From an uncultured Paracoccaceae bacterium (lineage in GTDB: Bacteria; Pseudomonadota; Alphaproteobacteria; Rhodobacterales; Rhodobacteraceae): 64,000 nucleotides of DNA. The DNA is taken from contig CAKZOU010000064.1 of assembly GCA_937138255.1 (NCBI GenBank), positions 1 to 64,000 of the forward strand, in the 5' to 3' direction. Position 1 is the stretch's first letter; the number at the start of each line of letters is the position of its first letter. Shown here one piece after another: positions 18,403-28,351 of this stretch. Both the position numbers and the translations under genes were made by a program. The notes beneath the pieces were generated by a model, which was not told the DNA's origin, did not search any database, and saw only the letters and a program-made list of their open reading frames with translations.

Positions 18403-20222
18403 GTGCGCCCGAAAAGCCTCTCGATATCGGAAAGCTTCAGTTCCACATAGGTCGGCCGTCCGTGGTTGCACTGGCCCGAAAGGGGCGTGGCTTCCATCTC
18501 GCGCAGAAGCGCGTTCATCTCTTCGGCCCGCATCCGCCGCCCCGACCGGATCGAGCCATGGCAGGCCACGCGGCTCAGGATCGCGTCGATCCGCGCGCGC
18601 AGGTTGCCGCTTTCTTCAAGGTCGGACAGCTCGTCGAGAATGTCCTGCAAAAGGCCCTTGGCATCCACCTCGCCCAACATCGCGGGCGTCTCGCGCACTG
18701 CGATGGCTCCGCCGCCGAAGGGCTCGATCACGAGGCCGAGGTGGGCAAGGTCGTCCGCCAGATCGAGAAGGCGTCCGGCCTCAGCAGGCGACATTTCGAC
18801 GATATCGGGAATGAGAAGCGCCTGCGAGGCGATGCCCGTTTCCGCGTATTGCGCTTTGAGCCGTTCATAGACCAGCCGCTCGTGCGCCGCGTGTTGATCG
18901 ACGATAACGATGCCGGTTTCGGTCTGGGCGATGATGTAGTTTTCGTGCACCTGCGCCCGCGCCGCGCCGAGGGGGAGCGTTTCGCTCTCTTCAGCTTCAA
19001 CGGGCGCAGGCTCGAACCGCGCCGAAGGGGCGGTCATCTCGGCAAAGCCGGGGGTCTGCGCCTGATAGGCGGCGGCGCGGCCAAGCTGGGAGGGGCGGTC
19101 CATCTGGTAGATGCGCGCCGAGGCCGGTTCGGACCGGAGGGCGTTGAGCGTGGCTGCGCCAACGGTCGTCGAGGCGCGGTGGCCGGCGCTGGCAAGCGCG
19201 TGGCGCAGGCCCGAGACGATCAGGCCGCGCACAAGCGCCGGTTCGCGAAAGCGGACCTCGGATTTCGCGGGATGCACGTTGACGTCCACGAGCTGCGGAT
19301 CGCAGGTGATGAAAAGCGCGGCAGCGGGATGCCGGTCGCGGCTCAGCACATCCATATAAGCCGCGCGCAGGGCACCGATCAAAAGTTTGTCGCGCACGGG
19401 GCGGCCGTTGACGAAAAGGAACTGCGTCACCGCCGAGCCGCGCGAATAGGTGGGCAAGGCGGCATAGCCGGTGAGGCGCACGCCATCTCGCAGGGCATCC
19501 ACAGGCACGCCGTTGTCGGCAAATTCGCGGCCCAGAATCTCGGCCAGCCGCGCCTCGGTCGCGCCGAAGAAATCGCCCTGCTCGGCGTTGAGGCGGATCA
19601 CGTCGCGGGCCTCGCCGCCCGAGGCATCGCGCAGGACAAAGCCCACTGTCGGCTCGGCCATGGCAAGGCGGCGCACCACATCGGCCACGGCCTGCGCCTC
19701 GGCCCTGTCGGTTCGCAGGAACTTGAGCCGCGCGGGCGTGGCGAAAAACAGGTCTTTCAGCTCGACCACGGTGCCGCCCGAAAGCGCCGCAGGGCGCACC
19801 GGCTCGATCCGGCCACCCGTGACCGCGATCACGGCCGCCTCTTCGCCTTCGGCGCGGCTGGTGATCGTGAGCCGCCCGACCGCGCCGAGCGACGGGAGCG
19901 CCTCGCCGCGGAAGCCGAAGGAGCGGATATCGAGAAGGTCGGAGCCGTCGATCTTGGAGGTCGCGTGGCGCGAGAGGGCCAGCGGCAGGTCGTCCGGCGT
20001 CATGCCGCAGCCATTGTCTGTGACCCGGATCAGCGTCTTGCCGCCATCGGCGATGACCACCTCGATGCGCGTGGCCCCCGCATCCAGCGCATTCTCGACA
20101 AGCTCCTTCACCGCTGAGGCTGGCCGCTCCACGACCTCACCCGCCGCGATCCGGTTGACGGCAGCATCGTCCAGCTGCCGAATGATCGGGCGCGGGCGCA
20201 TCTTGAGGTCGGTCTGAGCCAT
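18399..20222 (-). CDS. mutL: MutL, DNA mismatch repair protein
   Basis: Product of 607 aa. The N-terminal GHKL ATPase has [12 protein letters not shown] (~38-49), DNGCGM (~68-73), ATSKI and GFRGEALPS (~100-108). The C-terminal half contains [12 protein letters not shown] (~440-451), the DQHA-x2-E-x4-E metal-binding motif, plus ACHGSIR and GQCNHGRPT, so this MutL should be an endonuclease that nicks the daughter strand, as in bacteria without MutH. It is first in an ATGA-coupled run with rmuC. Confidence 0.97.
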   Translation of the reverse strand: MAQTDLKMRPRPIIRQLDDAAVNRIAAGEVVERPASAVKELVENALDAGATRIEVVIADGGKTLIRVTDNGCGMTPDDLPLALSRHATSKIDGSDLLDIRSFGFRGEALPSLGAVGRLTITSRAEGEEAAVIAVTGGRIEPVRPAALSGGTVVELKDLFFATPARLKFLRTDRAEAQAVADVVRRLAMAEPTVGFVLRDASGGEARDVIRLNAEQGDFFGATEARLAEILGREFADNGVPVDALRDGVRLTGYAALPTYSRGSAVTQFLFVNGRPVRDKLLIGALRAAYMDVLSRDRHPAAALFITCDPQLVDVNVHPAKSEVRFREPALVRGLIVSGLRHALASAGHRASTTVGAATLNALRSEPASARIYQMDRPSQLGRAAAYQAQTPGFAEMTAPSARFEPAPVEAEESETLPLGAARAQVHENYIIAQTETGIVIVDQHAAHERLVYERLKAQYAETGIASQALLIPDIVEMSPAEAGRLLDLADDLAHLGLVIEPFGGGAIAVRETPAMLGEVDAKGLLQDILDELSDLEESGNLRARIDAILSRVACHGSIRSGRRMRAEEMNALLREMEATPLSGQCNHGRPTYVELKLSDIERLFGRT

Positions 20223-20279
20223 GCCACAATCCCTAGCATGGCACTGGCCGATTCTGCGAGGGATTAAATGCTGCGCGCG

Positions 20280-20789
20280 CTAGTTGGCGGGGGGCGCTGA
20301 AGGGGTCTGCACACCGGCCGCGCGGAAGCGGAGAAGCTCGGCAAATGCGTCAAGCGCCTGCTGGGCGTAGACCTTGAAATAGGAGCTGCGCGTGATGAAA
20401 CCGATGAAGCCGCCATCGGTTGCGCGCTTCAATAGCGGGGCGTCCTCGGAGGCCACAACCGCGCGGATATCGGCCGGGACGCCATAGCGCGAAACCGCAG
20501 CCACGAGGGCGGCGTCAGAGGCCGGTACGCCGCCAGCACTCGCCGCTGACGGTCGCCCGCCTAGGGCCGCAATCGCGTCGGCGCCGGGGTTGGGGTCGGT
20601 GATATTCGTCCCGCCGGGCGTTGGCGCAGGTAGGGCAGAATAGCTCTCGGGCATTTCAAGCGGACGGGCGGGCAGGACCGAGAACTCGTCGGGGCCCTGA
20701 TTGATGGCGTCCTTGTCGACAGAGTTCGACGCACGGCTGCAAGCAGCCATAACGATCAGTGCCATCAGGGCGATTTTCGCTCCGTGCAT
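20280..20789 (-). CDS. DUF3035 (BamF-like) lipoprotein
   Basis: Product of 169 aa with a lipoprotein signal peptide ending in the lipobox VMAAC (Cys ~17). The mature part begins in a proline-rich region with QGPDEFSVLPARPLEMPESY, the DUF3035 signature, and is otherwise low complexity with helical C-terminal sequence. In Caulobacter a protein of this type associates with the outer-membrane assembly (BAM) complex. It follows lspA, the prolipoprotein signal peptidase, on the same strand (54-bp gap), which makes a cell-envelope role plausible. Confidence 0.87.
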   Translation of the reverse strand: MHGAKIALMALIVMAACSRASNSVDKDAINQGPDEFSVLPARPLEMPESYSALPAPTPGGTNITDPNPGADAIAALGGRPSAASAGGVPASDAALVAAVSRYGVPADIRAVVASEDAPLLKRATDGGFIGFITRSSYFKVYAQQALDAFAELLRFRAAGVQTPSAPPAN

Positions 20790-20843
20790 ACCTTCCCCCC
20801 CTCGGGTCGCCTGCCCCCTGTGTAGCGCGTGACCCGAGGCTCG

Positions 20844-21326
20844 TCACGGGGTCTTGTGCCCTTGGCGCGATTCATCCTTGCCGCCAAAGATCACAAGCAG
20901 GATCGCCCCGAGGAAGATGCCCGCGTCCGCAAGGTTGAACGCATAGGGATTGTCGATGCCGCAACAGGACATATTGAGGAAGTCAGCGACCGCCCCATAG
21001 ATGATCCGGTCGATCACATTGCCCAGCGCCCCACCGGCCAATAGCCCGGCACCGATCTGCGCCCAACGGTTGCCTCCTTCGCGACGGACCCAGATCAGAA
21101 CGGCAGCTGTGATCACCAGAGCGACGGCAATCAGAACCCAGCGCATATCGGCCCCCGACAGAAGGCCGAAGTTCACGCCCGTGTTCCAAGCCATCCGAAA
21201 GACAAGGAAAGGTGGAAGAACCTCGATCCTGCCAACATTGGCAAGATCGAGTGTATGAACGACCAGATATTTCGACAGCTGGTCGATGAGGAACACCCAA
21301 AAACCGGTCCAGAAGGTCAGGCGCAT
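20844..21326 (-). CDS. lspA: signal peptidase II (prolipoprotein signal peptidase)
   Basis: Product of 160 aa with four membrane segments. The catalytic aspartates lie in GNVIDRIIYGAVADF (~residues 108-122) and FNLADAGIFLG (~133-143). LspA removes signal peptides from diacylglyceryl-modified prolipoproteins in the inner membrane. It lies 16 bp downstream of purH and upstream of a lipoprotein gene, so it probably belongs to the purH run. Confidence 0.96.
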   Translation of the reverse strand: MRLTFWTGFWVFLIDQLSKYLVVHTLDLANVGRIEVLPPFLVFRMAWNTGVNFGLLSGADMRWVLIAVALVITAAVLIWVRREGGNRWAQIGAGLLAGGALGNVIDRIIYGAVADFLNMSCCGIDNPYAFNLADAGIFLGAILLVIFGGKDESRQGHKTP

Positions 21327-21342
21327 GGATGGTCCTTTCTCA

Positions 21343-22932
21343 TCAGTGACGGAAGTGGCGCATTCCGGTGAAAACCATGGCGATGCCCGCCTCGTCGGCA
21401 GCGGCGATCACCTCGTCGTCGCGCATCGAGCCGCCCGGCTGGATGACACATGTCGCCCCTGCGGCGGCGGCTTCGAGAAGGCCGTCGGCAAAGGGGAAGA
21501 AGGCATCGGAGGCCACGGCCGATCCCTTGGTCAGCGGCTCCGGCAGGCCCAGCGCCTCGGCCATGCGCTCGGCCTTCTTGGCGGCGATCAGCGCGGAATC
21601 GAGGCGGCTCATCTGGCCCGCGCCCACGCCCACGGTCGCGCCGGCCTTGGCATAGACGATGGCGTTGGATTTGACGTGCTTGGCGACCTTCCAGGCGAAA
21701 AGGAGGTCGGCCATCTGCTCGTCGGTCGGCGCCCTCTTGGTCACGAACTTGAGGTCAGACAGATCGACATGGCCGCTATCCTTATCCTGCACGAGCAGAC
21801 CACCCGAAACCTGACGGATCGCAAGGCCGGCCTCTTGCGGGTTGGGCAGGCTGTCGGTGGTCAAAAGGCGCAGGTTCTTCTTGGCGGCGAAGATTTCCTT
21901 GGCCTCGTCGCTGGCGCCGGGGGCAATCACCACTTCGGTAAAGATACCGGTGATCTCGCGCGCGGTTTCGGCGTCGAGTGGCATATTCAGCGCAACGATC
22001 CCGCCGAAGGCGCTGGTTCGGTCGCAATCGAAGGCGGCCCTATAGGCCTCGAGCATGGTCTTGCCACGCGCCACGCCGCAGGGGTTGGCGTGTTTGATGA
22101 TCGCGCAGGCGGGGCCGTCTTTGGGATTGAACTCCGACACAAGCTCGAAGGCGGCGTCGGTGTCGTTGATGTTGTTATAGCTCAGCTCCTTGCCCTGAAG
22201 CTGAACCGCGGTCGCAACGCCGGGGCGGTTCGAGCCATCGGTGTAGAAGGCGGCCTTCTGGTGCGGGTTTTCGCCATAACGGAGGGTCTGCGCCAGGGTG
22301 CCAGCAAAAGCGCGCCGGCGCGGGGCTCCGACGCCAATCGCGCGCGCCATCCATGTGCTCACCGCCGCGTCATAGGCCGCGGTGCGGGCATAGGCGATCT
22401 GCGCCAGCTTCTTGCGGAACTTACGGCAGGTCGCGCCGTTGTGCTGATCCATGTCGCCGATAAGGCGCTCATAGTCCTCAACATCTGTGACAACGGTCAC
22501 AAACGCATGGTTCTTGGCCGCCGCGCGGATCATCGCCGGGCCGCCGATATCGATGTTTTCGATGCAGGTGTCATAGTCGGCACCGGCGGCGACGGTGGCC
22601 TCGAACGGATAAAGGTTGACGACCAGCAGGTCGATCGGCGCGATGCCATGCTCGGTCATCGCCTGAACGTGGCCCGCATCGTCGCGCAGCGCCAGAAGGC
22701 CGCCGTGAACCTTGGGGTGGAGCGTCTTGACGCGGCCATCCATCATCTCGGGGAAACCGGTCACGTCCGACACATCCTTGACCTTCAGCCCCGCCTCGCG
22801 CAGCGCCTTGGCCGAGCCGCCGGTCGACAGAAGCTCGACCCCGCGCGCATCGAGCGCCTTGGCCAGATCAATGAGTCCGGTCTTGTCGGAGACGGAAAGA
22901 AGGGCGCGACGGATGGGGAGCGGTTCGGTCAT
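21343..22932 (-). CDS. purH: bifunctional AICAR transformylase / IMP cyclohydrolase
   Basis: Product of 529 aa, normal length. Residues ~1-200 form the IMP cyclohydrolase (MGS-like) domain, with [10 protein letters not shown] near the N-terminus and [21 protein letters not shown] (~58-78). The C-terminal part is the AICAR formyltransferase, with NPCGVA and [16 protein letters not shown]. It catalyses the last two steps of IMP synthesis. It lies 12 bp downstream of the heparinase-like gene and 16 bp upstream of lspA, all on the minus strand. Confidence 0.98.
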   Translation of the reverse strand: MTEPLPIRRALLSVSDKTGLIDLAKALDARGVELLSTGGSAKALREAGLKVKDVSDVTGFPEMMDGRVKTLHPKVHGGLLALRDDAGHVQAMTEHGIAPIDLLVVNLYPFEATVAAGADYDTCIENIDIGGPAMIRAAAKNHAFVTVVTDVEDYERLIGDMDQHNGATCRKFRKKLAQIAYARTAAYDAAVSTWMARAIGVGAPRRRAFAGTLAQTLRYGENPHQKAAFYTDGSNRPGVATAVQLQGKELSYNNINDTDAAFELVSEFNPKDGPACAIIKHANPCGVARGKTMLEAYRAAFDCDRTSAFGGIVALNMPLDAETAREITGIFTEVVIAPGASDEAKEIFAAKKNLRLLTTDSLPNPQEAGLAIRQVSGGLLVQDKDSGHVDLSDLKFVTKRAPTDEQMADLLFAWKVAKHVKSNAIVYAKAGATVGVGAGQMSRLDSALIAAKKAERMAEALGLPEPLTKGSAVASDAFFPFADGLLEAAAAGATCVIQPGGSMRDDEVIAAADEAGIAMVFTGMRHFRH

Positions 22933-22944
22933 GGGATCCTCGGG

Positions 22945-24699
22945 TCAGTCCTGATCTGCGTCCGCCGCGTCGTCTTCCACAAGATCCCGAAGGACATTGG
23001 GCGTATCCTGCGCCTTGGTCAGCGACCAGCGAACGCGGGTCGCATATGACATCGTGCGGCCAGATAAAACTATCTGTTGTGTCGCACGGGGCTTGAGCCG
23101 CCCGTTTTCCAGATAAACCGATGGCTCGAGGGTCATCTCAGCGGTGCCGTCATGCCGGAACACCCAGATTTCCCCGCTTTTCAGCGTCAGCGAAATTGCC
23201 GCCCCGCCCAGATCGACCTGGGGGTCGGCCTCGGGGTGAAGATGGAAGCGGAGCGAAAAGGCGATTCCCTGAAGGCCCGCCCTGTCCATCGCCCGATCAA
23301 ACCTAAGCTGATCGGCATCAGACAGGGTCGCCAAAAGTTCTTCTCCGGCAAGACCACGGCCATCGGAAATCAGATCGAATATCCGGGCATGGGTCAGGCC
23401 GTGGGTACGGCGATAGCCGTCATGGGCAACCTCGAGCCGGGTTCCATCGTCGAGGGCGCTGAACTCGACCGGCACCTTGGACGGCGTGTCGGCCAACAAT
23501 TCGCCCCTCAATCCGTCGAGCCGGCTCGGAGCGCCGAGGCGCGACGAGGAATACCCGTCGAGTGCCAAGGTAGAGTGGCTTCCGGTCGCTCGGCCTGCAC
23601 GCCGCCACTCGGCGCCGAAGCTGCGGCCAGAGCCGCAATTGACGATTACCGGCCGCCGCCCCGAGGTCAGCTCGAACGCTAGGGTCGAGGCATGGGCGTC
23701 ATAGCTCGCTTCGCCCTTGGGCGGCGGCGAGGCATCGACGATAATATTCGTCCGGCCCGCCTGAAGCCGGGCATAGCCCATATGCAAGCCCTCGGCGGGC
23801 CGCGTCTTGATCCCTGATGAGGCCAGCGCGTGGTCGAGCCGCCCTTCGATCCCGCGCCCGCCGCCATGAAACCGCGCCAGTCCGCCGTCGGTATGACGAA
23901 GCGCCCGCAGCGTGGGCGCGATCCGCGAAATGGCCGAAATCAGCGCCTCGGGCGGATGCCTGTCGGATTCGTTCAGCGCCTGTGCCGCCCATGTGAGCAG
24001 GGTGAAGACGTCCAAAAGCTCTTCGGGATTGCGGGTGGGAATGCCGCCTTGGGCATCAACCTGCGTCCGGCAGTCCTCTTCGAGAGCGGTAATCGCCTGA
24101 TCCACATGGCCCGACATTCCTTCGAGCGACAGGCCCGCATAGATCATTCCGGTCAGCGCTTCAAACCGTGGAAGGCCGGGGCGCGCCGTTTTCCAGCGGC
24201 GCGACAAAAAGAGGGTCTGGCGAGCAAGAGACAGGAAAAAACGGTCTGTCGCCTCGCGATCCTTGCCGCGCAGGATCAGAAAGCCGTGGTTGATCCAGCG
24301 GATCAGGCGGCGGCCGGTGAGGTCCGGTGTCCAGCCGGGGCCTGTCCCGTTGCCGTAGAGATCAATCCACTCGAAAACCCAAGCCTGCGCCCGTGCCCGC
24401 GCCTTGGCATCTGCTACGGCGGCGAGATCATCGAGCCATCCACAGCCTTGCAGCTCGTCGATCACATGAGGCGCCTCGGCTGCGATGCTCCAGATCGAAT
24501 CTCCGGGGGCTTCGATCAGGTAGCCGGAGAACAGGAAATTCCCGGCGATCAACTGCCGACCCTTGGCATAAAGGCCGATCGAACGGGGCTCGGGCTGTGA
24601 GACAAAGCCTGTGGGCAGCTTGGCGCGCGAGGCACGGCGGGCGTGCCAACGGTGCATGAATGCCGTCTGCCGGGCACGCCATGTCTGCGGTCTGGCCAA
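22945..24699 (-). CDS. heparinase II/III family protein
   Basis: The frame extends to a TTG at 24765; I place the start at a TTG at 24699 that has GAGG upstream (584 aa), but an ATG at 24657 is also possible. An alpha-helical toroid (roughly residues 60-330, with GMIYAGLSLEGMSGHVDQAI) precedes the heparinase II/III beta-sandwich (from ~345), with LHMGYARLQAGRTNIIVDASPPP and a HSTLALDGYSSSRLG block containing the conserved His. Family enzymes are polysaccharide lyases acting on uronic-acid polymers. Its place between rsmB-like and purH genes seems to be conserved in this group, arguing for a housekeeping envelope role over heparin use, but that is inference. Confidence 0.82.
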   Translation of the reverse strand: MARPQTWRARQTAFMHRWHARRASRAKLPTGFVSQPEPRSIGLYAKGRQLIAGNFLFSGYLIEAPGDSIWSIAAEAPHVIDELQGCGWLDDLAAVADAKARARAQAWVFEWIDLYGNGTGPGWTPDLTGRRLIRWINHGFLILRGKDREATDRFFLSLARQTLFLSRRWKTARPGLPRFEALTGMIYAGLSLEGMSGHVDQAITALEEDCRTQVDAQGGIPTRNPEELLDVFTLLTWAAQALNESDRHPPEALISAISRIAPTLRALRHTDGGLARFHGGGRGIEGRLDHALASSGIKTRPAEGLHMGYARLQAGRTNIIVDASPPPKGEASYDAHASTLAFELTSGRRPVIVNCGSGRSFGAEWRRAGRATGSHSTLALDGYSSSRLGAPSRLDGLRGELLADTPSKVPVEFSALDDGTRLEVAHDGYRRTHGLTHARIFDLISDGRGLAGEELLATLSDADQLRFDRAMDRAGLQGIAFSLRFHLHPEADPQVDLGGAAISLTLKSGEIWVFRHDGTAEMTLEPSVYLENGRLKPRATQQIVLSGRTMSYATRVRWSLTKAQDTPNVLRDLVEDDAADADQD

Positions 24700-24766
24700 A
24701 TCTACTGCCTCTGTTGCGTCTTGCTTGCGTCTTTTGCCGGCATGATAGGGAGGCCAGCGGTTCAAG

Positions 24767-26041
24767 TCACGCAGGCTTTCGCAACAGGATCATGTAAAAG
24801 CCGTCCATGCCGCCGAGATCGGGCCAGAAGTCGGGCCGAAGGCGCAGGCCCCCTTCGGCGGTGATCCATGCCGGATCAATGCCGTCGATTTCGAGCGCGG
24901 CGGGATCGGCGGCAAGCCCTTCGTGCCGCTCCAGCGCCTCGTCGGCCTGCACCTCGCCTTCGTCGGGCAGAAGCGAACAGGTGCAGAAAAGAAGCCGCCC
25001 GCCCGGTTTGAGGAGGGTCAGCGCGTGGTCGATCATCTCGGCCTGAAGGTCGATCAGGGCGCCGAATTCGCTACCATCCTTGGCGTAGGGCAAATCGGGA
25101 TGGCGGCGGATCGTGCCGGTGGCAGAGCAGGGCGCGTCGAGAAGGATCGCATCCCATCCGCCCTCGGCAACCTCAAGCGCATCGCCAGCCACGACCTCGG
25201 CCGTCAGGGCCGTCCGAACGAGATTCTCGGACACCCGCTCGAGCCGCCGTTCCGACAGATCGAGCGCCGTGACCTTCGCCCCCGCTGCGGCGAGCTGCAT
25301 CGTCTTGCCGCCGGGAGCGGCGCACAGATCAAGGATCTTTTCGCCTTTCTTGGGGGCAAGCACTTTCACCGGCAGGGCGGCTGCGGCATCCTGAACCCAC
25401 CAGTTGCCCTCGGCATAGCCGGGAAGGGCCGAGACTTGTGCGGAGCCTTGGAGCCGGACCGATCCGGTCGGCAAGACAGTGCCGCCAACGGCCGTTGCCA
25501 CCGACTGAGGATCGCCCTTCGGCGTCAGATCGAGCGACGCGCCCGCGAAATGCGCGTCTTCCATGCCTTCGACCGCCGGCTTGCCCCAAGCCTCGATCAT
25601 CGGCCCCCTCAACCAATCGGGCAGGCGCGGAACCGGAAGCCGATCCCACGCGCCGGGGCGCTCTTCGGAGATGCGGCGGAGCACGGCATTCACCAAGCCC
25701 TTCATGCCTTGGGTGTGCTTGTCTTGCCCGACGATGTTGACACAGGCATTCACCACCCCGTGCGCCGCCTCGCCCGACCAGATCTCGATCGTCCCCATCC
25801 GCAAGACGTTGCAAACCGTCAGCGGCGGGCGCTTTTGCAGGAAGGGTTTGAGCATCCGGTCGGCGCGGTCCATCCCGCGCAGGGTTTGCAGTGCGAGCCT
25901 TTGGGCGCGGGCGCGGTCTTCGGGGGCGAGGCGCGCAAGCGTGCCGGTGGCCAGAGCCTCGGACAACAGAAGGCCATCGATCGTCACCTGATCGACGAGA
26001 TCATGGGCGGCGCGGCGGGCGGCTAGTCCGGGTTCGGTCAT
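24767..26041 (-). CDS. RsmB/NOP family rRNA (cytosine-C5) methyltransferase
   Basis: Product of 424 aa. The N-terminal ~135 residues form a NusB-like RNA-binding domain (HGVVNACVNIVGQ, KGLVNAVLRRI). The C-terminal methyltransferase has SAM-binding ILDLCAAPGGKTMQLA (~235-250) and two cysteines characteristic of m5C enzymes, LLDAPCSATGTIRRHPD (~308) and LFCTCSLLPDEGE (~360). RsmB methylates C967 of 16S rRNA in E. coli; target assignment here is by similarity. It starts the run rsmB-like, heparinase-like, purH, lspA, DUF3035, and diverges from the DUF1674 gene. Confidence 0.92.
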   Translation of the reverse strand: MTEPGLAARRAAHDLVDQVTIDGLLLSEALATGTLARLAPEDRARAQRLALQTLRGMDRADRMLKPFLQKRPPLTVCNVLRMGTIEIWSGEAAHGVVNACVNIVGQDKHTQGMKGLVNAVLRRISEERPGAWDRLPVPRLPDWLRGPMIEAWGKPAVEGMEDAHFAGASLDLTPKGDPQSVATAVGGTVLPTGSVRLQGSAQVSALPGYAEGNWWVQDAAAALPVKVLAPKKGEKILDLCAAPGGKTMQLAAAGAKVTALDLSERRLERVSENLVRTALTAEVVAGDALEVAEGGWDAILLDAPCSATGTIRRHPDLPYAKDGSEFGALIDLQAEMIDHALTLLKPGGRLLFCTCSLLPDEGEVQADEALERHEGLAADPAALEIDGIDPAWITAEGGLRLRPDFWPDLGGMDGFYMILLRKPA

Positions 26042-26107
26042 CTGGTCCTCTTGAGCTGATGGCTCCTGCCCTATAACACCGGATCATCCGGGACAAGGAA
26101 CGCCAGC

Positions 26108-26284
26108 ATGACCGACAGTGATCCCACCCTGCCCCCTGCCGCCCAGCGCGCGCTGGCCGAGGCGGCCGAGCGGCGCAAGAAGGCGAAAGAAGCGGAGCGC
26201 CCGATCGAGCTTGGCGGGCGCGATGGCCCTGATCCCGTGCGCTTTGGCGACTGGGAGAAAAAGGGCATCGCGATCGACTTCTAG
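26108..26284 (+). CDS. DUF1674 / succinate dehydrogenase assembly factor 4-like protein
   Basis: A small gene of 58 aa starting [16 protein letters not shown] and ending [17 protein letters not shown]. The C-terminal block [23 protein letters not shown]-like ending is the conserved DUF1674 motif. Eukaryotic SDHAF4 proteins of this family bind flavinylated SdhA and protect it during complex II assembly. No sdh genes adjoin. It diverges from the rsmB-like gene (66 bp between starts) and its stop lies 4 bp from the convergent dapB stop. Confidence 0.85.
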   Translation: MTDSDPTLPPAAQRALAEAAERRKKAKEAERPIELGGRDGPDPVRFGDWEKKGIAIDF

Positions 26285-26288
26285 GGTC

Positions 26289-27098
26289 TCAAAGCCCCAG
26301 AACGTCGACCATATCGTATTCGCCTGGCGCCTGGTTCTGCCCCCAGAGCGCGGCCTTGAGCGCGCCACGGGCGAAGACCGCCCGATCCGTCGCCACATGA
26401 CGCAAGATGATCCGCTCGCCCGCGGCGGCGAAAATCACGTCATGCTCGCCCACGATGTCGCCCCCGCGGATCGCGGAAAAGCCGATATCGCCCCGCTTGC
26501 GGGCGCCGGTGATCCCATCACGGCCACGGTCGGACACCTCGTCAAGCGATACGCCCCGCCCTTCGGCAGCGGCTTCGCCCAGCATCAGGGCGGTGCCCGA
26601 GGGCGCATCGACCTTCCGGCTGTGATGGGCCTCAACGATTTCGATATCGAAATCGGCGTCGAGGGCGGCGGCGACCTTCTTGGTCAGCTGGGTCAAGAGG
26701 TTGACCCCGAGCGACATATTCCCCGCGCGGATGATCACCGCGTGGCGGGCGGCGGCGTTGATCGCCGCCAGATCCGTGCCGCTGAGGCCGGTGGTGCCGA
26801 TCACATGAATGGCGCGGGCCTGCGCGGCGAGGCCGGCAAATTCGACTGTGGCGGCGGGTGCGGTGAAATCAATGACAGCCTGCGCCTTGGCGAAGGCCTC
26901 GATCGCATCGTCGGTGACAGTCACCCCCAGCGGCGCACCGCCCATCGCCTCGCCCACATCGCGGCCGACCCAAGCGTGGCCCTTACGCTCGACCGCGCCG
27001 ACCAGATGGCAAACCTCAGATTCGCTGATGGTTCGGATCAGCATCTGCCCCATGCGCCCCGAGGCGCCTGTAACCACGATTCCCGGTGTCTGCGACAT
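26289..27098 (-). CDS. dapB: 4-hydroxy-tetrahydrodipicolinate reductase
   Basis: Product of 269 aa from the ATG at 27098. The N-terminal nucleotide-binding loop is [13 protein letters not shown] (~residues 8-20), and the catalytic region is [17 protein letters not shown] (~152-168) with the active His and Lys. It reduces the heterocyclic product of DapA in lysine/diaminopimelate synthesis. It diverges from rbfA, with 87 bp between the start codons. Confidence 0.97.
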   Translation of the reverse strand: MSQTPGIVVTGASGRMGQMLIRTISESEVCHLVGAVERKGHAWVGRDVGEAMGGAPLGVTVTDDAIEAFAKAQAVIDFTAPAATVEFAGLAAQARAIHVIGTTGLSGTDLAAINAAARHAVIIRAGNMSLGVNLLTQLTKKVAAALDADFDIEIVEAHHSRKVDAPSGTALMLGEAAAEGRGVSLDEVSDRGRDGITGARKRGDIGFSAIRGGDIVGEHDVIFAAAGERIILRHVATDRAVFARGALKAALWGQNQAPGEYDMVDVLGL

Positions 27099-27185
27099 GG
27101 TCTGTCTCCGCGTTTTTCGGCTGGTCCCTGCCTGCACTCCAAAGCCTCGCTTGGCAAGGGGGCGGAACCGGCATATGTGCAGCGC

Positions 27186-27581
27186 ATGGCAAAGAACAGG
27201 TTCTCAACGGGCTCAGGCCCTTCGCAGCGGCAGCTTCGCGTTGGTGAAGTCATCAGGCGTGCGCTTTCAGACGTCCTCACCCGTGGTGACGTTCACGACC
27301 CCGATCTTTCGCGGATGTCGATCACCGTGGGAGAGGTGCGCTGTTCGCCCGACCTCAAGCAGGCAACCGCCTATGTCCTGCCGCTTGGCGGGCAGGGCAA
27401 GGACGTGGCGCTGGCCGCCCTTCGCCGCAACAAGGCCGAGATCCGGCACCTTGTGACCAAGGGAATGACCTTGAAATTCGCGCCCGATCTGCGGTTCGAG
27501 ATCGACGAAACTTTCGACAAGATGGACGAGGCTCGCCGTCTGTTCGCGGACGAACACGTTCGGCAGGACCTCGACGACTGA
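27186..27581 (+). CDS. rbfA: ribosome-binding factor A
   Basis: Product of 131 aa from the ATG at 27186 ([23 protein letters not shown]). The frame is open far upstream, but only this start gives the RbfA length and N-terminus. The KH-type fold shows in [23 protein letters not shown] and the conserved [13 protein letters not shown] and [18 protein letters not shown]. RbfA matures the 16S rRNA 5' end and the 30S subunit, especially in cold. Its stop overlaps the start of the DUF2233 gene by one base (TGATG). Confidence 0.96.
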   Translation: MAKNRFSTGSGPSQRQLRVGEVIRRALSDVLTRGDVHDPDLSRMSITVGEVRCSPDLKQATAYVLPLGGQGKDVALAALRRNKAEIRHLVTKGMTLKFAPDLRFEIDETFDKMDEARRLFADEHVRQDLDD

Positions 27582-28294
27582 TGTTCCGCCTCGCCGCCCT
27601 GCTGGTGCTTTTGGCAGGACAGGCCGCTGCGCTTTCCTGTGAGCAGGTTGAATGGCAGGACGCGCGCTTCTCTCTCTGTCGGGTTGATCCGGCCACGGAT
27701 GACTTGAGGCTATTCCATTCCGGCGCGGATGGCGCACCTCTTGGCGATTTCTCCCGCATCGGGGCCGAGACGGGCCGCACCCTTGCCTTCGCGATGAATG
27801 CGGGGATGTATCACGACGATCTGCGCCCCGTGGGCTATTACCTCGAGAACGGCGAAGAGAAGATGTGGCTGGTGACGCAGGCCGGCCCCGGCAATTTCGG
27901 ACTTCTGCCCAACGGTGTCCTCTGTATCGGCGAGAGCACCGCACGGGTCATCGAAACACTGGCTTTCAAGGTAGAAGCGCCCGACTGCGCCTATGCCACC
28001 CAATCCGGCCCGATGCTGGTGATCGACGGCCAGCTGCATCCCCGCTTCCTCGCAAGCGGCACCTCGCGCCTTATCCGTAACGGCGTCGGCACCAGTGCCG
28101 ATGGCAGCGAGGCGATCTTTGTCATGTCTGACACGCCGGTGAATTTTCACCTCTTCGCCAGCTTCTTTCGCGATTACCTCGGCCTGCCGCAGGCGCTCTA
28201 TTTCGATGGCCGTGTCTCGCGCCTCTTTGCGCCTTCGCTCGGCCGGTCTGACATAGGTTTCCGCATGGGGCCGATGGTCGGCGTGCTGGAATAG
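27581..28294 (+). CDS. exported phosphodiester glycosidase family (DUF2233) protein
   Basis: Product of 237 aa with a signal peptide (residues ~1-18, cleaved near QAAA). The NAGPA/DUF2233 domain is visible as FAMNAGMYHDDLRPVGYYLENGE (~67-89), SGPMLVIDGQLHP (~145-157), RNGVG and ALYFDGRVSRLF. Eukaryotic members remove GlcNAc from phosphodiester-linked mannose; bacterial substrates are unknown. It is translationally coupled to rbfA and lies upstream of truB, an odd place for a periplasmic enzyme. Confidence 0.87.
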   Translation: MFRLAALLVLLAGQAAALSCEQVEWQDARFSLCRVDPATDDLRLFHSGADGAPLGDFSRIGAETGRTLAFAMNAGMYHDDLRPVGYYLENGEEKMWLVTQAGPGNFGLLPNGVLCIGESTARVIETLAFKVEAPDCAYATQSGPMLVIDGQLHPRFLASGTSRLIRNGVGTSADGSEAIFVMSDTPVNFHLFASFFRDYLGLPQALYFDGRVSRLFAPSLGRSDIGFRMGPMVGVLE

Positions 28295-28351
28295 GTTGAC
28301 CGCGCCCGCCCGCTTCGGCTAGCAGCGCCTCTCACGAAAACGGAGCGAACC

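Noticed and set aside
18462-20117. 551-codon open frame opposite mutL
   Set aside because: Antisense shadow of mutL; the sequence is rich in His, Gly, Arg with no domain and no ribosome-binding site.
21286-23049. 587-codon open frame opposite purH and lspA
   Set aside because: Antisense to two well-supported genes and spans their junction; no family resemblance.
26118-27185. Extended N-terminus for rbfA
   Set aside because: The upstream part is opposite dapB and has no RbfA similarity; MAKNRFSTG at 27186 is the normal N-terminus.
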